From Bacteroidota bacterium (GTDB lineage Bacteria; Bacteroidota; JABWAT01): a stretch of DNA of 64,000 bases. The notes beneath the pieces are model-generated. The model was not told where the DNA came from. It did no database searches and saw only the letters and a list, made by a program, of their open reading frames with translations. The translations under genes and the position numbers were made by a program. Within the stretch, counting starts at the first letter, position 1; every line of letters starts with the position of its first letter. The stretch lies in contig JAKLJL010000003.1 of assembly GCA_023151185.1 (NCBI GenBank), positions 62,001-126,000 of the forward strand, given 5' to 3'. Shown piece by piece: positions 51,432 to 61,203 of this stretch.

Positions 51432-52796
51432 ATGACCCACTTCTTCCGCCGGTTAGCCGGTCATCTTCCCCGGGTTTCTCTCTGGGGATTTATCGTTTTT
51501 CTGCTTTTCAGTCTGCAGTCCTGTGCAGATCCGAAACCGGCCGGTCCCGGCTTTGTCCGCACCGAAGGCCGGCACTTTGTCCGGGATGGCAAGGCCTATT
51601 ACTTCACCGGCACCAATTTCTGGTACGGCTGCTATCTGGGATCCCCCGGTAAATCGGGCGACCGGGCCCGTCTCGAACGCGAACTGGATGCACTCAAGGC
51701 CAACGGTATCGACAATCTGCGGGTGCTGGCCTCCTCACAGCAGTCTCCGCTGAATACCTCCCTCGATCCGGCCATTTCCCCCTCGCCGGAATCGACCAAC
51801 GATTCCCTCCTCATCGGTCTTGATGTTCTCCTGGCCGAAATGGCTGAACGGGACATGACAGCTGTCGTCTTTCTGAATAATTTCTGGGAATGGTCCGGCG
51901 GGATGTCGGTCATCACCGGCTGGTATGACGGCGGTCAGTTCGAAAAACGGTTCGGGAATCCGGCCGATTTCAACTGGGATGGATTCATGAATTACTCGGC
52001 TACGTTTTACCGGAATGAGGCAGCCAATGCCTGGTGGCACGGTGAACTGACCCGCATCATCAACCGGAAGAATACAGTAACCGGCCGGCTGTACCGGGAA
52101 GATCCGGTCATCATGGCCTGGCAGCTTGCCAATGAGCCCCGTCCCGGGCAGGGTGCAGAAGGTCTGCAGCAGGTTGAGGCCTATTACCGCTGGATTGACT
52201 CCTCGGCCGCCTTTATCAAGTCGCTCGACCCGAATCACCTCGTCACCACCGGCAGCGAAGGCGCCGCCGGCAGTCTCGATTCGGATGAAATTTATAAAAA
52301 GGCGCACGGGAGCCGGAATATTGACTATCTCACGTTCCATCTCTGGGCGAAGAACTGGGGCTGGTACAAAGCCGGGGCGGCAGCAGAAACCTTCCCCGTC
52401 ACCGTTGAAAAGGCGGTGGATTACGTGAACCGGCAGATGAAAGTCGCCAGGGAACTGAACAAGCCGGTGACCATGGAAGAGTTTGGCCTGGGCCGCGATC
52501 TGGAATCCTGCGAACCGGGAAGTCCGGTCACGTACCGCGATCAGTATTTTACGACCTTGTTTGCGTTGGTTGCCGATTCGGCGGCGGCCGGTGGTGCCGT
52601 CGCCGGAACGAACTTCTGGGCCTGGGGCGGCGAGGCGAAAGCCCGTCATGCCGATGCCAAATGGCGGCCCGGCGATCCGTTTACCGGCGATCCGCCGCAG
52701 GAACCGCAGGGACTGAATTCCGTTTTTCTAACCGACTCGACGACACTCGCCATCATCCGGGATCATGCCGCCCGGATGGCTGCCTTAAGAAAGTAA
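51432..52796 (+). CDS. GH5 beta-mannanase lipoprotein
   Basis: 454 residues from ATG 51432 (AGGATG ribosome site); upstream in-frame starts lack a signal peptide. The lipobox LQSC gives a lipidated Cys near residue 33. GH5_7-like barrel: FTGTNFWYGCYLG, LKANGIDNLRVLASSQ, FLNNFWEWSGGM, acid/base E235 in LANEPRPG, nucleophile E350 in TMEEFGLG, and TNFWAWGGEA. These motifs are close to family 5 endo-mannanases. As a lipoprotein it probably acts on the outer membrane or in the periplasm on long oligosaccharides. The GH26 lipoprotein gene starts 18 bases later, so the two form an operon. Confidence 0.92.
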   Translation: MTHFFRRLAGHLPRVSLWGFIVFLLFSLQSCADPKPAGPGFVRTEGRHFVRDGKAYYFTGTNFWYGCYLGSPGKSGDRARLERELDALKANGIDNLRVLASSQQSPLNTSLDPAISPSPESTNDSLLIGLDVLLAEMAERDMTAVVFLNNFWEWSGGMSVITGWYDGGQFEKRFGNPADFNWDGFMNYSATFYRNEAANAWWHGELTRIINRKNTVTGRLYREDPVIMAWQLANEPRPGQGAEGLQQVEAYYRWIDSSAAFIKSLDPNHLVTTGSEGAAGSLDSDEIYKKAHGSRNIDYLTFHLWAKNWGWYKAGAAAETFPVTVEKAVDYVNRQMKVARELNKPVTMEEFGLGRDLESCEPGSPVTYRDQYFTTLFALVADSAAAGGAVAGTNFWAWGGEAKARHADAKWRPGDPFTGDPPQEPQGLNSVFLTDSTTLAIIRDHAARMAALRK

Positions 52797-52814
52797 CCGG
52801 GAAAGGACCTCTCT

Positions 52815-53843
52815 GTGACGGTAACGGTAACCGATATCCGCCTGCCCTTTCTGGTGCTGCTGGCCGTTCTGACGGTTTCCTGCGGGAAGGAACCGGAGTC
52901 CCGGTCAGATCCCGAATCCCCCAAACCCTGGGGAAAATCCATTGCTTATCTCACATCCATTCAGGGCAGGCAGACCGTGGCCGGAATTCATAACCGGGAG
53001 CCCAATTCAAATCCGGTTCAGTGGACCGATTCCATCACCCGGATTGCCGGAAAAGCGCCGGGGCTCTGGAGCGGGGATTTTCTGTTTTCTGCATCGGATG
53101 TGAAAGAACGGTGGACGATGATTTATGAGGCTGAGCGGCAGTGGAAAAAGGGCAGTCTGGTCAATATCATGTGGCATACCTGTTCACCGAAATACACCGA
53201 GCCCTGCGCCTGGAATGACGGCAAGGGAGTTCTGTCCAAACTGACCGATACCGACTGGACCTCCCTGATTACCGACGGCGGCACCCTGAACACCGTCTGG
53301 AAATCCCGCATGGATATTATTGCGCCCTATCTGCAATACTTCGAAAACCAGGGTGTTGAAGTGCTGTTCCGTCCGTTTCATGAGATGAATCAGGGGGCCT
53401 TCTGGTGGGGAGGCCGGCCGGGCGAAACGGGAACGGCAGCCCTTTACCGCCTGACCCACGACTATTTTGTAAAGACCAAAGGCCTGGAAAATCTGGTCTG
53501 GATCTGGGATCTGCAGGATTTCGGCTCTCTCGGTTCTGATCTGACCGCCTACTCGCCGGGTGACAGTTACTGGGATATTCTGGCGCTGGATATGTACAGC
53601 AGTGACGGCACCGGATATACCGCAGCCAAATACAACCTGATGGTCGCCGCATCGAAAGGCCGGCCGGTGGTCATCGGGGAATGTGAGAAGCTGCCAACGG
53701 CTGCCGAACTGAAATCCCAGCCGAAATGGGGCTTTTTCATGTCCTGGTCCGAACTGACTGTTCAGAAAAATACCGCAGCCCAGATTGCCATTCTGTACGG
53801 GGCGTCGAATGTGATCACACTGGATGAAATGCCGGGCTGGTAG
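52815..53843 (+). CDS. GH26 beta-mannanase lipoprotein
   Basis: 342 residues from a GTG start after GAAAGGACC. The lipobox is LTVSC (Cys at 23). GH26 barrel: GKSIAYLTSIQGRQTVAGIH, LVNIMWHTCSP, acid/base E190 in FRPFHEMNQGAFWWGG, nucleophile E289 in VVIGECEKLP, and a terminal VITLDEMPGW. This compact form resembles Bacteroidota GH26 mannanases releasing mannobiose. Acts with the adjacent GH5 lipoprotein on mannan oligosaccharides. Confidence 0.92.
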   Translation: MTVTVTDIRLPFLVLLAVLTVSCGKEPESRSDPESPKPWGKSIAYLTSIQGRQTVAGIHNREPNSNPVQWTDSITRIAGKAPGLWSGDFLFSASDVKERWTMIYEAERQWKKGSLVNIMWHTCSPKYTEPCAWNDGKGVLSKLTDTDWTSLITDGGTLNTVWKSRMDIIAPYLQYFENQGVEVLFRPFHEMNQGAFWWGGRPGETGTAALYRLTHDYFVKTKGLENLVWIWDLQDFGSLGSDLTAYSPGDSYWDILALDMYSSDGTGYTAAKYNLMVAASKGRPVVIGECEKLPTAAELKSQPKWGFFMSWSELTVQKNTAAQIAILYGASNVITLDEMPGW

Positions 53844-54160
53844 CAGGGTTGCCGGGCACGGATCAGGGGTCGCCTGAACCGGGAACCTACAGGACCGGGT
53901 GGCTTGTGACAGGGGAGAAAATAAGTAAAGTTCCCCTCCTTTTTAAAAGGAGGAGTGTCCCGCTATCGGGACGGGTGGTTTCGTTTTACCTTTGACCTTA
54001 AGAAAACCACTCTCAGTCCATCCTTAAAAAAGAGGGGAGTTAAGACTTTAATTTTATATAGACACCTCTAAAAACCTCCTGTTTGGCTTTTTACCGGATC
54101 CCAATCAGGTTGGGGATGACAGGTGTTGAGGTTTTTAAGGTGCCTAAAAATGTACTACCC
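53844..54160. other. 317-base gap holding a MITE-like element
   Basis: No gene is seen. The middle third is the nested inverted-repeat element described separately. After it comes A+T-rich sequence (TTTAATTTTATATAGACACC) that could hold the promoter of the GH2 gene. Confidence 0.6.
53932..54038. repeat. MITE-like nested inverted-repeat element
   Basis: About 107 bp. The ends TCCCCTC and GAGGGGA are inverted. Inside are CTCCTTTTTAAAAGGAG, GTCCCG-CTAT-CGGGAC and a GGGTGGTTT / AAACCACTC pair, so the whole folds as one long imperfect hairpin. Elements of this look are dispersed in FCB genomes. Related ends occur at 27922 and 59812. Confidence 0.65.
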
Positions 54161-56953
54161 ATGATGAAATCCAGATTCCTTCCTTATCTCCTGATTCTTC
54201 CTATGACCCTCCAGGCCCAGTATAAACTTAATTTCGGGCTGTCACAGCCCCAGGATCCGGCGACTCTGCCCAAATCGAAAGTGCCGGTTGTTTTCCCCGA
54301 AAAGAAAGCCAAGCGTCAGGAAGCCTGTACCCTGGTTCCTGCACCCGACCGGGAGTGGATTCTTTCCGGCGGCTGGGAACTGTGCGAAGAAGACCGGGCG
54401 GGCGCAACCGGCGAAGTGCTTTCCCTGCCGGGAACCCTGACGCCGGACTGGCTCAATGCCCGGGTGCCGGGAACAGTCCTGACGACTCTGGTCGAAGAAG
54501 GCTTGTATCCTGATCCGTACTTCGGTGTCAACAATCTGACGATTCCCGATACCCTCTGCCGGCAGAACTGGTGGTACCGGACCGAGTTTCCGTCACCGGC
54601 GGAACCTTCCGGGAAAGTCTGGCTGATTTTAAACGGGATCAATTACCGGGCCGTGGTTTTCCTGAACGGTCACCGGGTCGGGACTGTGAACGGAGCATTT
54701 TCACGGGGTCAGTTTGACGTGTCCCGGCTGATTCACCGGAAGGGGCTGAATGCTCTGGCGGTAAAAATCCTGCCGCCGCCGAATCCAGGAATTCCGCATG
54801 AAGAATCCCCGTCAGCCGGTACCGGACCCAACGGCGGGCAGCTTTGTCTCGACGGACCTACTTTTATTTCGTCGGAAGGGTGGGACTGGATTCCGGGAAT
54901 CCGGGACCGGAATGCGGGAATCTGGCAGGACATCAGATTTCGGGTCACCGGTGAGGTTATTCTGGTGGATCCGCAGGTGATGACCCGGCTGCCGCTTCCC
55001 GATACGACATCGGCTGATCTGATTATCCGCACCGAACTCCGGAACACCTCTTCCCGGAAGCGAACGGTCACTCTCTCGGGAATGATGGGATCCCTTACTT
55101 TTTCGGAGCCGGTTACGCTGGCCCCGGGTGAAATCCGTCAGATTCAGCTCACTCCCCGCTCCCATCCGCAGCTTACCCTGAAAAATCCGGATCTCTGGTG
55201 GCCGAATGGATACGGCCGTCAGCCCCTGTACCGGCTTTCGCTGAAAGTCACCGGGGATGGCCGGACGGAGGATGAAAAAACGATCCGGTTCGGGATCCGG
55301 GAACTCACGTATGAACTGACGGCCGATCTGCCGGGTCAGCCGGGTGCCCGGGTGGAATTTGTCCCCTTGAAGAATCCTGACACCGGAATTCCTGTTTTTG
55401 AGTTTAACCGGGCCCGGGTATTTAAGGAATCCATTTCGATTGCACCGCTGGCAGACTCTTCCGGACTGGACCGGCTGGTTCCGCTGGCTGACAGTTCCCT
55501 GTCGCCGTATCTCGTGATCCGGGTGAACGGCCGCCGGATTTTCTGCAAAGGCGGCAACTGGGGAATGGATGACGGACTGAAGCGGGTCAGCCGTGACCGG
55601 CTGGAACCGTACTTCCGGCTGCATCAGGAGGCCAATTTTACCATGATCCGGAACTGGACCGGGGAATCAACTGAACAGGTGTTTTACGACCTGGCCGATG
55701 AATACGGCCTCCTGGTCTGGAATGATTTCTGGCTGTCGACCGGCGGGTACAATCTGAATCCGAATGACAATCTGCTGTTTCTGGAAAATGCCCGGGAAGC
55801 CGTCCGGCGGTTCCGCAACCATCCGTCCATTGCAGTCTGGTGTGCCCGGAATGAAGGCGTCCCGCTTCCGCAACTTGAAAGTCAGCTTGAAACCCTGATG
55901 GCGAAGGAAGACCCGTCCCGGCATTACACTCCCGATTCCCGTGCCCTGAATCTGAGATGGAGCGGTCCGTGGCATTATCAGAAAGATCCGTCCGTGTATT
56001 TTACCGGAATTGCAGGCGGATTCTCAACTGAACTGGGAACACCGTCGGTTCCAACGGCCGAAACCATCCGCAGCATGATGGCAGAAGCCGATACGTGGCC
56101 CATCGGTGAGGTCTGGTATTACCACGATCTGCACGACGGACAGACGGACTATCTGGCCGCCATCGACCGGAAATACGGTCCTTCCGGGTCGCTGGATGAG
56201 TTCTGCCGGAAGGCCCAACTGGTGAATTATGACAGTCACCGGGCAATGTTTGAGGCCTGGAACAGTCTGCTGTGGAAGAAAACCAGCGGTCTGCTGCTGT
56301 GGATGAGTCATCCGGCATGGCCCAGCACGGTCTGGCAGGTGTATTCCTCGGATTATGAAACCTTCGGATCTTTCTACGGGTCGAAAAAGGCCTGTGAACC
56401 GGTCCATGTTCAGATGACTCTGCCTGATGAGAGAATTCAGGTGATCAACACCAGCCTTGATGACCTGACCGGAGCGAGTCTAAAAGTGACTCTTTACGGA
56501 CTGGACGGACTTCCTGTTTTTACCGGCGGGACCAGGGTCAGCAGCCCGGGAAATTCCGTCACAGAATATCCGGAGCTTCGCCTGCCGTCAGACCGGCCGG
56601 CGGTTTACCTGATCCGCCTCGAACTGACCGGCCGGGACGGGAGTCTGCTGTCAGTGAATGAATACTGGAAAAGCCTCCGGGATGAGTTTACCGCCTTTAA
56701 CCGGCTGGGCAAACCGGTTCTGGAGCAGAAAGAACTTGCGGGTCAGTCCGGCCAGGCCTGGCAGATCACCAATACCGGAAAGGTCCCGGCCATCGCCGTT
56801 CAGTTTTCCCTGCGGGATCCGGTAACGGGAAACCGGATTCTGCCGGCTGTTTTTTCGGATGGATACGGGACTTTGCTGCCGGGTGAATCCGTCCGGGTTT
56901 CCGTTCAGGTTCCGGACGGCCGGTCCGGACTTCTTCAGATTTCAACTTACTAA
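54161..56953 (+). CDS. GH2 beta-mannosidase-like exoglycosidase
   Basis: 930 residues from ATG 54161 (or 54164), which begins a signal peptide (MKSRFLPYLLILPMTLQAQ); upstream in-frame starts lack one. The GH2 sugar-binding domain contains WWYRTEFPSP, ILNGINYRAVVFLNGHRVG and EGWDWIPGIRDRNAGIW. Then Ig-like, barrel and C-terminal domains: CKGGNWGMDDGLKRV, MIRNWTGEST, acid/base E565 in VWCARNEG and nucleophile E624 in FSTELGTPSVP. The sequence resembles beta-mannosidases and exo-glucosaminidases of GH2. In this locus beta-mannosidase is the best guess. Periplasmic. The GH26 gene follows after 16 bases. Confidence 0.85.
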   Translation: MMKSRFLPYLLILPMTLQAQYKLNFGLSQPQDPATLPKSKVPVVFPEKKAKRQEACTLVPAPDREWILSGGWELCEEDRAGATGEVLSLPGTLTPDWLNARVPGTVLTTLVEEGLYPDPYFGVNNLTIPDTLCRQNWWYRTEFPSPAEPSGKVWLILNGINYRAVVFLNGHRVGTVNGAFSRGQFDVSRLIHRKGLNALAVKILPPPNPGIPHEESPSAGTGPNGGQLCLDGPTFISSEGWDWIPGIRDRNAGIWQDIRFRVTGEVILVDPQVMTRLPLPDTTSADLIIRTELRNTSSRKRTVTLSGMMGSLTFSEPVTLAPGEIRQIQLTPRSHPQLTLKNPDLWWPNGYGRQPLYRLSLKVTGDGRTEDEKTIRFGIRELTYELTADLPGQPGARVEFVPLKNPDTGIPVFEFNRARVFKESISIAPLADSSGLDRLVPLADSSLSPYLVIRVNGRRIFCKGGNWGMDDGLKRVSRDRLEPYFRLHQEANFTMIRNWTGESTEQVFYDLADEYGLLVWNDFWLSTGGYNLNPNDNLLFLENAREAVRRFRNHPSIAVWCARNEGVPLPQLESQLETLMAKEDPSRHYTPDSRALNLRWSGPWHYQKDPSVYFTGIAGGFSTELGTPSVPTAETIRSMMAEADTWPIGEVWYYHDLHDGQTDYLAAIDRKYGPSGSLDEFCRKAQLVNYDSHRAMFEAWNSLLWKKTSGLLLWMSHPAWPSTVWQVYSSDYETFGSFYGSKKACEPVHVQMTLPDERIQVINTSLDDLTGASLKVTLYGLDGLPVFTGGTRVSSPGNSVTEYPELRLPSDRPAVYLIRLELTGRDGSLLSVNEYWKSLRDEFTAFNRLGKPVLEQKELAGQSGQAWQITNTGKVPAIAVQFSLRDPVTGNRILPAVFSDGYGTLLPGESVRVSVQVPDGRSGLLQISTY

Positions 56954-56969
56954 ACCAGGATCAGACACC

Positions 56970-58100
56970 ATGACCCGTTGCACCCGACTGCTGACGATTT
57001 TCATTCTGCTTCCCGCAGCCGCTGCTGCCCAGATTGACCGGGAGGCTACTCCTGAAACCCGGGCTTTGTATCACTCCCTGAAAGATCAGTCGGGGAAATC
57101 GTGCCTGTTCGGTCATCAGGATGATCTGGCTTACGGATACCGGTGGAAATCGGGAACTCTCCGGTCGGATGTGAAAGAGGTAACCGGCTGTTACCCGGGG
57201 TTGTTCGGGTGGGATTTCGGTCATCTGGAACTGCCGGATGTCAGCCAGAATCTGGATGGTGTTCACCGGGACAGCATCCGGAACTGGATCCGGTTCGGGA
57301 ACCGGATCGGGAGTGTGATCACCCTGAGCTGGCATATTCAGAACCCGGCAGAGGGCACGGTGGCTGTTGCAGGAAAAACGGCCGTTGAAACCCTGCTGCC
57401 CGGCGGGGAAAATCATGCCCTGCTGAAAGACCGGCTTGACCGTCTGGCCGGATTTCTGGCTTCTTTAACCGATGATGCCGGAAAGCCGGTACCGGTGATT
57501 TTCAGACCCTGGCATGAACATAACGGTGACTGGTTCTGGTGGGGAAAGGGCAGATGCACTCCGGATCAGTACCGGGATCTCTGGCAGTTTACCGTCCGGT
57601 ATCTGAGGGATGAAAAAGCCATTCATCATTTGCTCTACGCCATTTCACCCGACCGCAGCCGGATGCAGCCCGACTCATTCCGTGCCGGTTATCTATACGC
57701 CTGGCCCGGCGATGACTTTGTGGATATTCTCGGGTTTGATAATTATTGGGATGTCGGGCATCCTGCCTACCAGATTCCGGAAGAACAGAAAGAAGTTTTC
57801 TTTTCCCGGACCCTGACAGAACTGTCGGTTCTCGCAGCAGAAAAGGGAAAGGTGGCTGCCCTGACCGAGACCGGAAATGAGACCATCAAAAAACCGGACT
57901 GGTTTACCGGAACTCTCCTGAAAGGCCTGACTTCCACGGTTGAATCCAGACAGATTGCCTATGTCATGGTCTGGCGCAACCGCCCGGCCTCACCTGATCT
58001 TCCCGATCATTATTACACGCCGCATGCCGGCCATCCGGCTGCTGCCGACTTTATCCGGTTCCGGGAAGATCCCTACATCCGGTTTGCCGGGGAAAACTGA
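56970..58100 (+). CDS. exported GH26 beta-mannanase
   Basis: 376 residues from ATG 56970 (CCAGGA nine bases upstream, start of the signal peptide ending AAAAQ). Single-domain GH26: SCLFGHQDDLAYGYRW, SVITLSWHIQNP, acid/base E183 in FRPWHEHNGDWFWWG, GFDNYWDVGH, nucleophile E300 in ALTETGNE. More like the first GH26 barrel (12.2 kb) than the lipoprotein at 52.8 kb. No CBM, lipobox or T9SS tail, so soluble in the periplasm and probably active on short mannan oligosaccharides. Same operon as the GH2 enzyme. Confidence 0.93.
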   Translation: MTRCTRLLTIFILLPAAAAAQIDREATPETRALYHSLKDQSGKSCLFGHQDDLAYGYRWKSGTLRSDVKEVTGCYPGLFGWDFGHLELPDVSQNLDGVHRDSIRNWIRFGNRIGSVITLSWHIQNPAEGTVAVAGKTAVETLLPGGENHALLKDRLDRLAGFLASLTDDAGKPVPVIFRPWHEHNGDWFWWGKGRCTPDQYRDLWQFTVRYLRDEKAIHHLLYAISPDRSRMQPDSFRAGYLYAWPGDDFVDILGFDNYWDVGHPAYQIPEEQKEVFFSRTLTELSVLAAEKGKVAALTETGNETIKKPDWFTGTLLKGLTSTVESRQIAYVMVWRNRPASPDLPDHYYTPHAGHPAAADFIRFREDPYIRFAGEN

Positions 58101-58281
58101 CTTTCACGTAGTTCCGGGATTCAGATTCGGCAACCGGGGCACAGAATCCCCCCAAAGTTCCGGTTTGGTTTTACCGGGCACCGCCGGCATCCCGCCGGGA
58201 CGTGCGGCAGTTGGGGAATCGGACGGGATCAGGGGCATTTCCTTCACCGGTTCCCAGCCGCCTTATTATTCCAATAACCTT

Positions 58282-58296
58282 TTATTAAAATGATAA
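58282..58296. promoter_or_regulatory. candidate operator palindrome upstream of transporter-GH130
   Basis: TTATTAAAATGATAA, identical to the site at 15113 upstream of the sensor operon, 134 bp before the transporter start. Confidence 0.5.
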
Positions 58297-58357
58297 AACC
58301 CCCTTCCGGATCGGGGAAAAAGCGGTGAAAAACGGCATAAAATGCCCGGTCTGACTT

Positions 58358-58372
58358 TGGCACAATTTATGA
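58358..58372 (+). promoter_or_regulatory. possible sigma54-like -24 element
   Basis: CTTTGGCACAATTTATGAC: TGGCAC at 58358 with G, not GC, at the expected -12 distance. It lies 61 bases after the palindrome, similar to the layout at 51285-51372. The weak -12 leaves doubt. Confidence 0.35.
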
Positions 58373-58430
58373 CACTCCACTCTAAAACTGTTTTCTTAAG
58401 TCCAGTATTCAATCCATAAAGTTGACCATT

Positions 58431-59801
58431 ATGACTCACCAGCCGCTCAGCCTGAAAGAAAAAATCGGATATGGTTTCGGTGATGCAGCTTCCTCCATGT
58501 TCTGGAAGCTCTTCTCGATGTACCTGATGTTCTTTTACACAGATATTTTCGGCATTGATGCCGCCATTGTCGGAACCATGTTTCTGGTAACCCGGATCTG
58601 GGATGCGGCTTTTGATCCGGTTGTCGGGGTCATTGCAGACCGGACGGCTTCGAGATACGGTAAATTCCGTCCCTATATTCTGTGGGTTGCTGTTCCGTTC
58701 GGGATCGCCGGGGTGCTGACGTTCTCCACACCGGATCTGGATGTCTCCGGTAAAATTATATATGCTTACGTGACCTACTCCATCATGATGATGATTTATT
58801 CCCTGATCAATGTGCCCTATGCCTCTCTGCTGGGTGTCATGACCGCTGACGGCAGGGAACGGACGACACTTTCTTCCTTCCGGATGGTATTTGCCTTTCT
58901 GGGAAGCATTATTGCCCTTGCACTGGTTGATCCGCTTGTGAAATTTTTCAGTGAAACAGTTCAGCTTTCCATTCCGGCCGCCTGGCAGTTTACCGCTGCC
59001 TTTTTCGCTGCACTTGCCGTTGCCTTTTTCTGGCTGAATTTTGCCTGGACGAAGGAACGGGTTCAGCCGATCAGGGAAGAGAAACCGGCTCTGAAGGATG
59101 ATATCCGGGATCTTCTGGGGAACTGGCCCTGGTGGATTCTACTCGGCTCGGGGATTTCTGCCCTCATCTTTAACTCCATCCGGGATGGTGCAGCAATTTA
59201 CTACTTTAAATATTACGTTGGCGATCAGAGTCAGGTCTCCCTGTATTTCGTTCTCGGGCAGGCCTTCAACATTGTCGGGATAGTTTTTGTAACCCCGATT
59301 GCCCACAAAATCGGTAAGAAAATGACGTACATGGGCGCAATGGCCGTTGCTACTGTTCTGAGTATCGCCTTTTACTGGATGGATAAATCGAATCTGATCG
59401 GGATTCTGGTTATGCAGTCACTCATTTCGGTTTGTGCGGGCAGTATTTTCCCGCTGCTCTGGTCTATGTATGCGGATATCGCCGATTACTCGGAATGGAA
59501 GACCGGTCGCCGGGCTACCGGACTTATTTTCTCGTCCTCTTCCATGTCGCAGAAATTCGGATGGACTCTGGGCGGTGCCCTGACGGGCTGGCTGCTGGCC
59601 TGGTTCGGATTTCAGGCGAATGCGGTACAGTCTGCAGAAGCTCAGGATGGCATTAAGCTGATGCTGAGTTTCTTCCCGGCTGTGGGAACGGTGCTTTCGG
59701 TCATTTTTATTCTGATTTATCCGCTCAGTGAAAAGAAACTGGCCGGTATTACTGCCGAACTGGATCAGCGCCGGGCGGAACAGAACAAAAGCGCTGACTA
59801 A
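58431..59801 (+). CDS. GPH-family sugar:cation symporter (MFS)
   Basis: 456 residues from ATG 58431 (a TTG nine bases upstream is less likely). Twelve predicted membrane helices. Family motifs: LSLKEKIGYGFGDAASSMFW at the N-terminus, ITRIWDAAFDPVVG-like (VTRIWDAAFDPVVG), DRTASRYGKFRPYI and YADIADYSEWKTGRRATGL. GPH carriers import disaccharides and glycosides with Na+ or H+. The next gene is a cytoplasmic GH130 phosphorylase, so mannobiose or mannosyl-glucose is the expected cargo. Confidence 0.92.
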   Translation: MTHQPLSLKEKIGYGFGDAASSMFWKLFSMYLMFFYTDIFGIDAAIVGTMFLVTRIWDAAFDPVVGVIADRTASRYGKFRPYILWVAVPFGIAGVLTFSTPDLDVSGKIIYAYVTYSIMMMIYSLINVPYASLLGVMTADGRERTTLSSFRMVFAFLGSIIALALVDPLVKFFSETVQLSIPAAWQFTAAFFAALAVAFFWLNFAWTKERVQPIREEKPALKDDIRDLLGNWPWWILLGSGISALIFNSIRDGAAIYYFKYYVGDQSQVSLYFVLGQAFNIVGIVFVTPIAHKIGKKMTYMGAMAVATVLSIAFYWMDKSNLIGILVMQSLISVCAGSIFPLLWSMYADIADYSEWKTGRRATGLIFSSSSMSQKFGWTLGGALTGWLLAWFGFQANAVQSAEAQDGIKLMLSFFPAVGTVLSVIFILIYPLSEKKLAGITAELDQRRAEQNKSAD

Positions 59802-59811
59802 TTTCCCTGTT

Positions 59812-59830
59812 CCTCTTTTTTAAAAGGAGG
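59812..59830. repeat. CCTCTTTTTTAAAAGGAGG palindrome
   Basis: Palindrome between transporter and GH130, related to the ends of the element at 53932-54038. It could lower expression of the downstream gene by forming an mRNA hairpin. Confidence 0.5.
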
Positions 59831-59891
59831 AGTCAGGTGCGGTTTTAGGATTTAGGTTCACTTTTAATTACCACTTATTACTTTTTTCCCT

Positions 59892-61073
59892 ATGTCAACA
59901 TTCTTCGACAACAGACTCAAACAGCTTCAAACCGCACATTCGGCGCTGATTTCCAGAAAAAACGAGCCGGTATCTCCAGGGAACGGCATTTACACCCGGT
60001 TCCGGTATCCCATTATCACCAATGAACACGTTCCCCTGTTCTGGAAGTATGATCTGAATCCGGAAACCAATCCTTTTCTGATGGAACGGATGGGAATAAA
60101 CTGTACCTTCAATTCAGGAGCTCTGTACTGGAAGGGAAAATATCTGCTGTGCGTCAGGGTGGAAGGTCTCGACCGGAAGTCATTTTTCGCCATTGCAGAG
60201 TCGCCGAACGGAATTGACCAGTTCACCTTTTGGGATTACCCGGTAACCCTTCCGGAAACCGAAGACCCCGATACCAACGTGTATGATATGCGGCTGGTGG
60301 CTCACGAAGACGGCTATATCTACGGTCAGTTTTGCACTGAACGGAAAGATAAGACCGCACCGAAATTTGATCTGTCGTCGGCGACCGCTCAGGGCGGACT
60401 TGTCCGGACGAAGGATCTCATCACCTGGGAACGGTTGCCGGATCTGAAGACCCCTTCCCCTCAGCAGCGGAATGTGGTGCTTCATCCCGAATTTGTCGAT
60501 GGGAAATATGCATTCTACACCCGTCCGCAGGATGGATTTATAGATACCGGGTCAGGCGGCGGAATCGGATGGGGACTTTCGGATTCAATGAATCCGGCCG
60601 TTTTAACCCGGGAAACAATTGTGGATGAACGGATTTATCATACCATCAAAGAAGTAAAAAACGGAATGGGCCCTGCGCCGGTCAAAACAGAAAAAGGGTG
60701 GCTTCAGCTTGCCCACGGCGTCCGAAATACGGCGGCTGGACTCCGGTATGTTCTGTATCTCTTCCTGACTGATCTTAAAGACCCGTCGAAGGTTATTGCT
60801 AAACCGGGCGGACATTTCATTGCGCCCGAAGGCGAAGAACGGGTGGGTGATGTATCAAATGTAACGTTCAGCAACGGCTGGATCGTAACTGAAAAGAAAG
60901 AGGTTTTCATTTATTATGCGTCAAGTGATACCCGGATGCATGTCGCTGTTTCTACTGTGGATCAGCTTCTGGATTATGTTCTGAATACCCCACCGGATGG
61001 ACTCAGAAGTGCGGCCTGTGTTGAGCAGCGTAAGGACCTGATCCGGCGGAATCTGGAGTTTCTGAAAAAGTAA
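59892..61073 (+). CDS. GH130 beta-1,4-mannosyl-glucose phosphorylase-like enzyme
   Basis: 393 residues, no signal peptide, so cytoplasmic. GH130 five-blade features: [20 protein letters not shown], catalytic Asp D132 in [55 protein letters not shown]. Length and motifs fit GH130 subfamily 1, which phosphorolyses 4-O-beta-mannosyl-glucose to mannose-1-phosphate and glucose. It completes the pathway after transport. The subfamily specificity is inferred. It is the last gene of the mannan locus in the window. Confidence 0.93.
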   Translation: MSTFFDNRLKQLQTAHSALISRKNEPVSPGNGIYTRFRYPIITNEHVPLFWKYDLNPETNPFLMERMGINCTFNSGALYWKGKYLLCVRVEGLDRKSFFAIAESPNGIDQFTFWDYPVTLPETEDPDTNVYDMRLVAHEDGYIYGQFCTERKDKTAPKFDLSSATAQGGLVRTKDLITWERLPDLKTPSPQQRNVVLHPEFVDGKYAFYTRPQDGFIDTGSGGGIGWGLSDSMNPAVLTRETIVDERIYHTIKEVKNGMGPAPVKTEKGWLQLAHGVRNTAAGLRYVLYLFLTDLKDPSKVIAKPGGHFIAPEGEERVGDVSNVTFSNGWIVTEKKEVFIYYASSDTRMHVAVSTVDQLLDYVLNTPPDGLRSAACVEQRKDLIRRNLEFLKK

Positions 61074-61120
61074 CCGCCCGGGTTGAAGTTCCGGGGCGAA
61101 CACTCTATCTTTACAGCATT

Positions 61121-61193
<73 letters not shown>

Positions 61194-61203
61194 CAAAAGA
61201 AAC

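Larger units (their letters stand above)
58101..58430. other. 330-base control region before the transporter
   Basis: No gene is seen. It contains the palindrome at 58282 and a TTTGGCAC element at 58356, described separately. The first 170 bases are G+C-rich and featureless. Confidence 0.6.
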
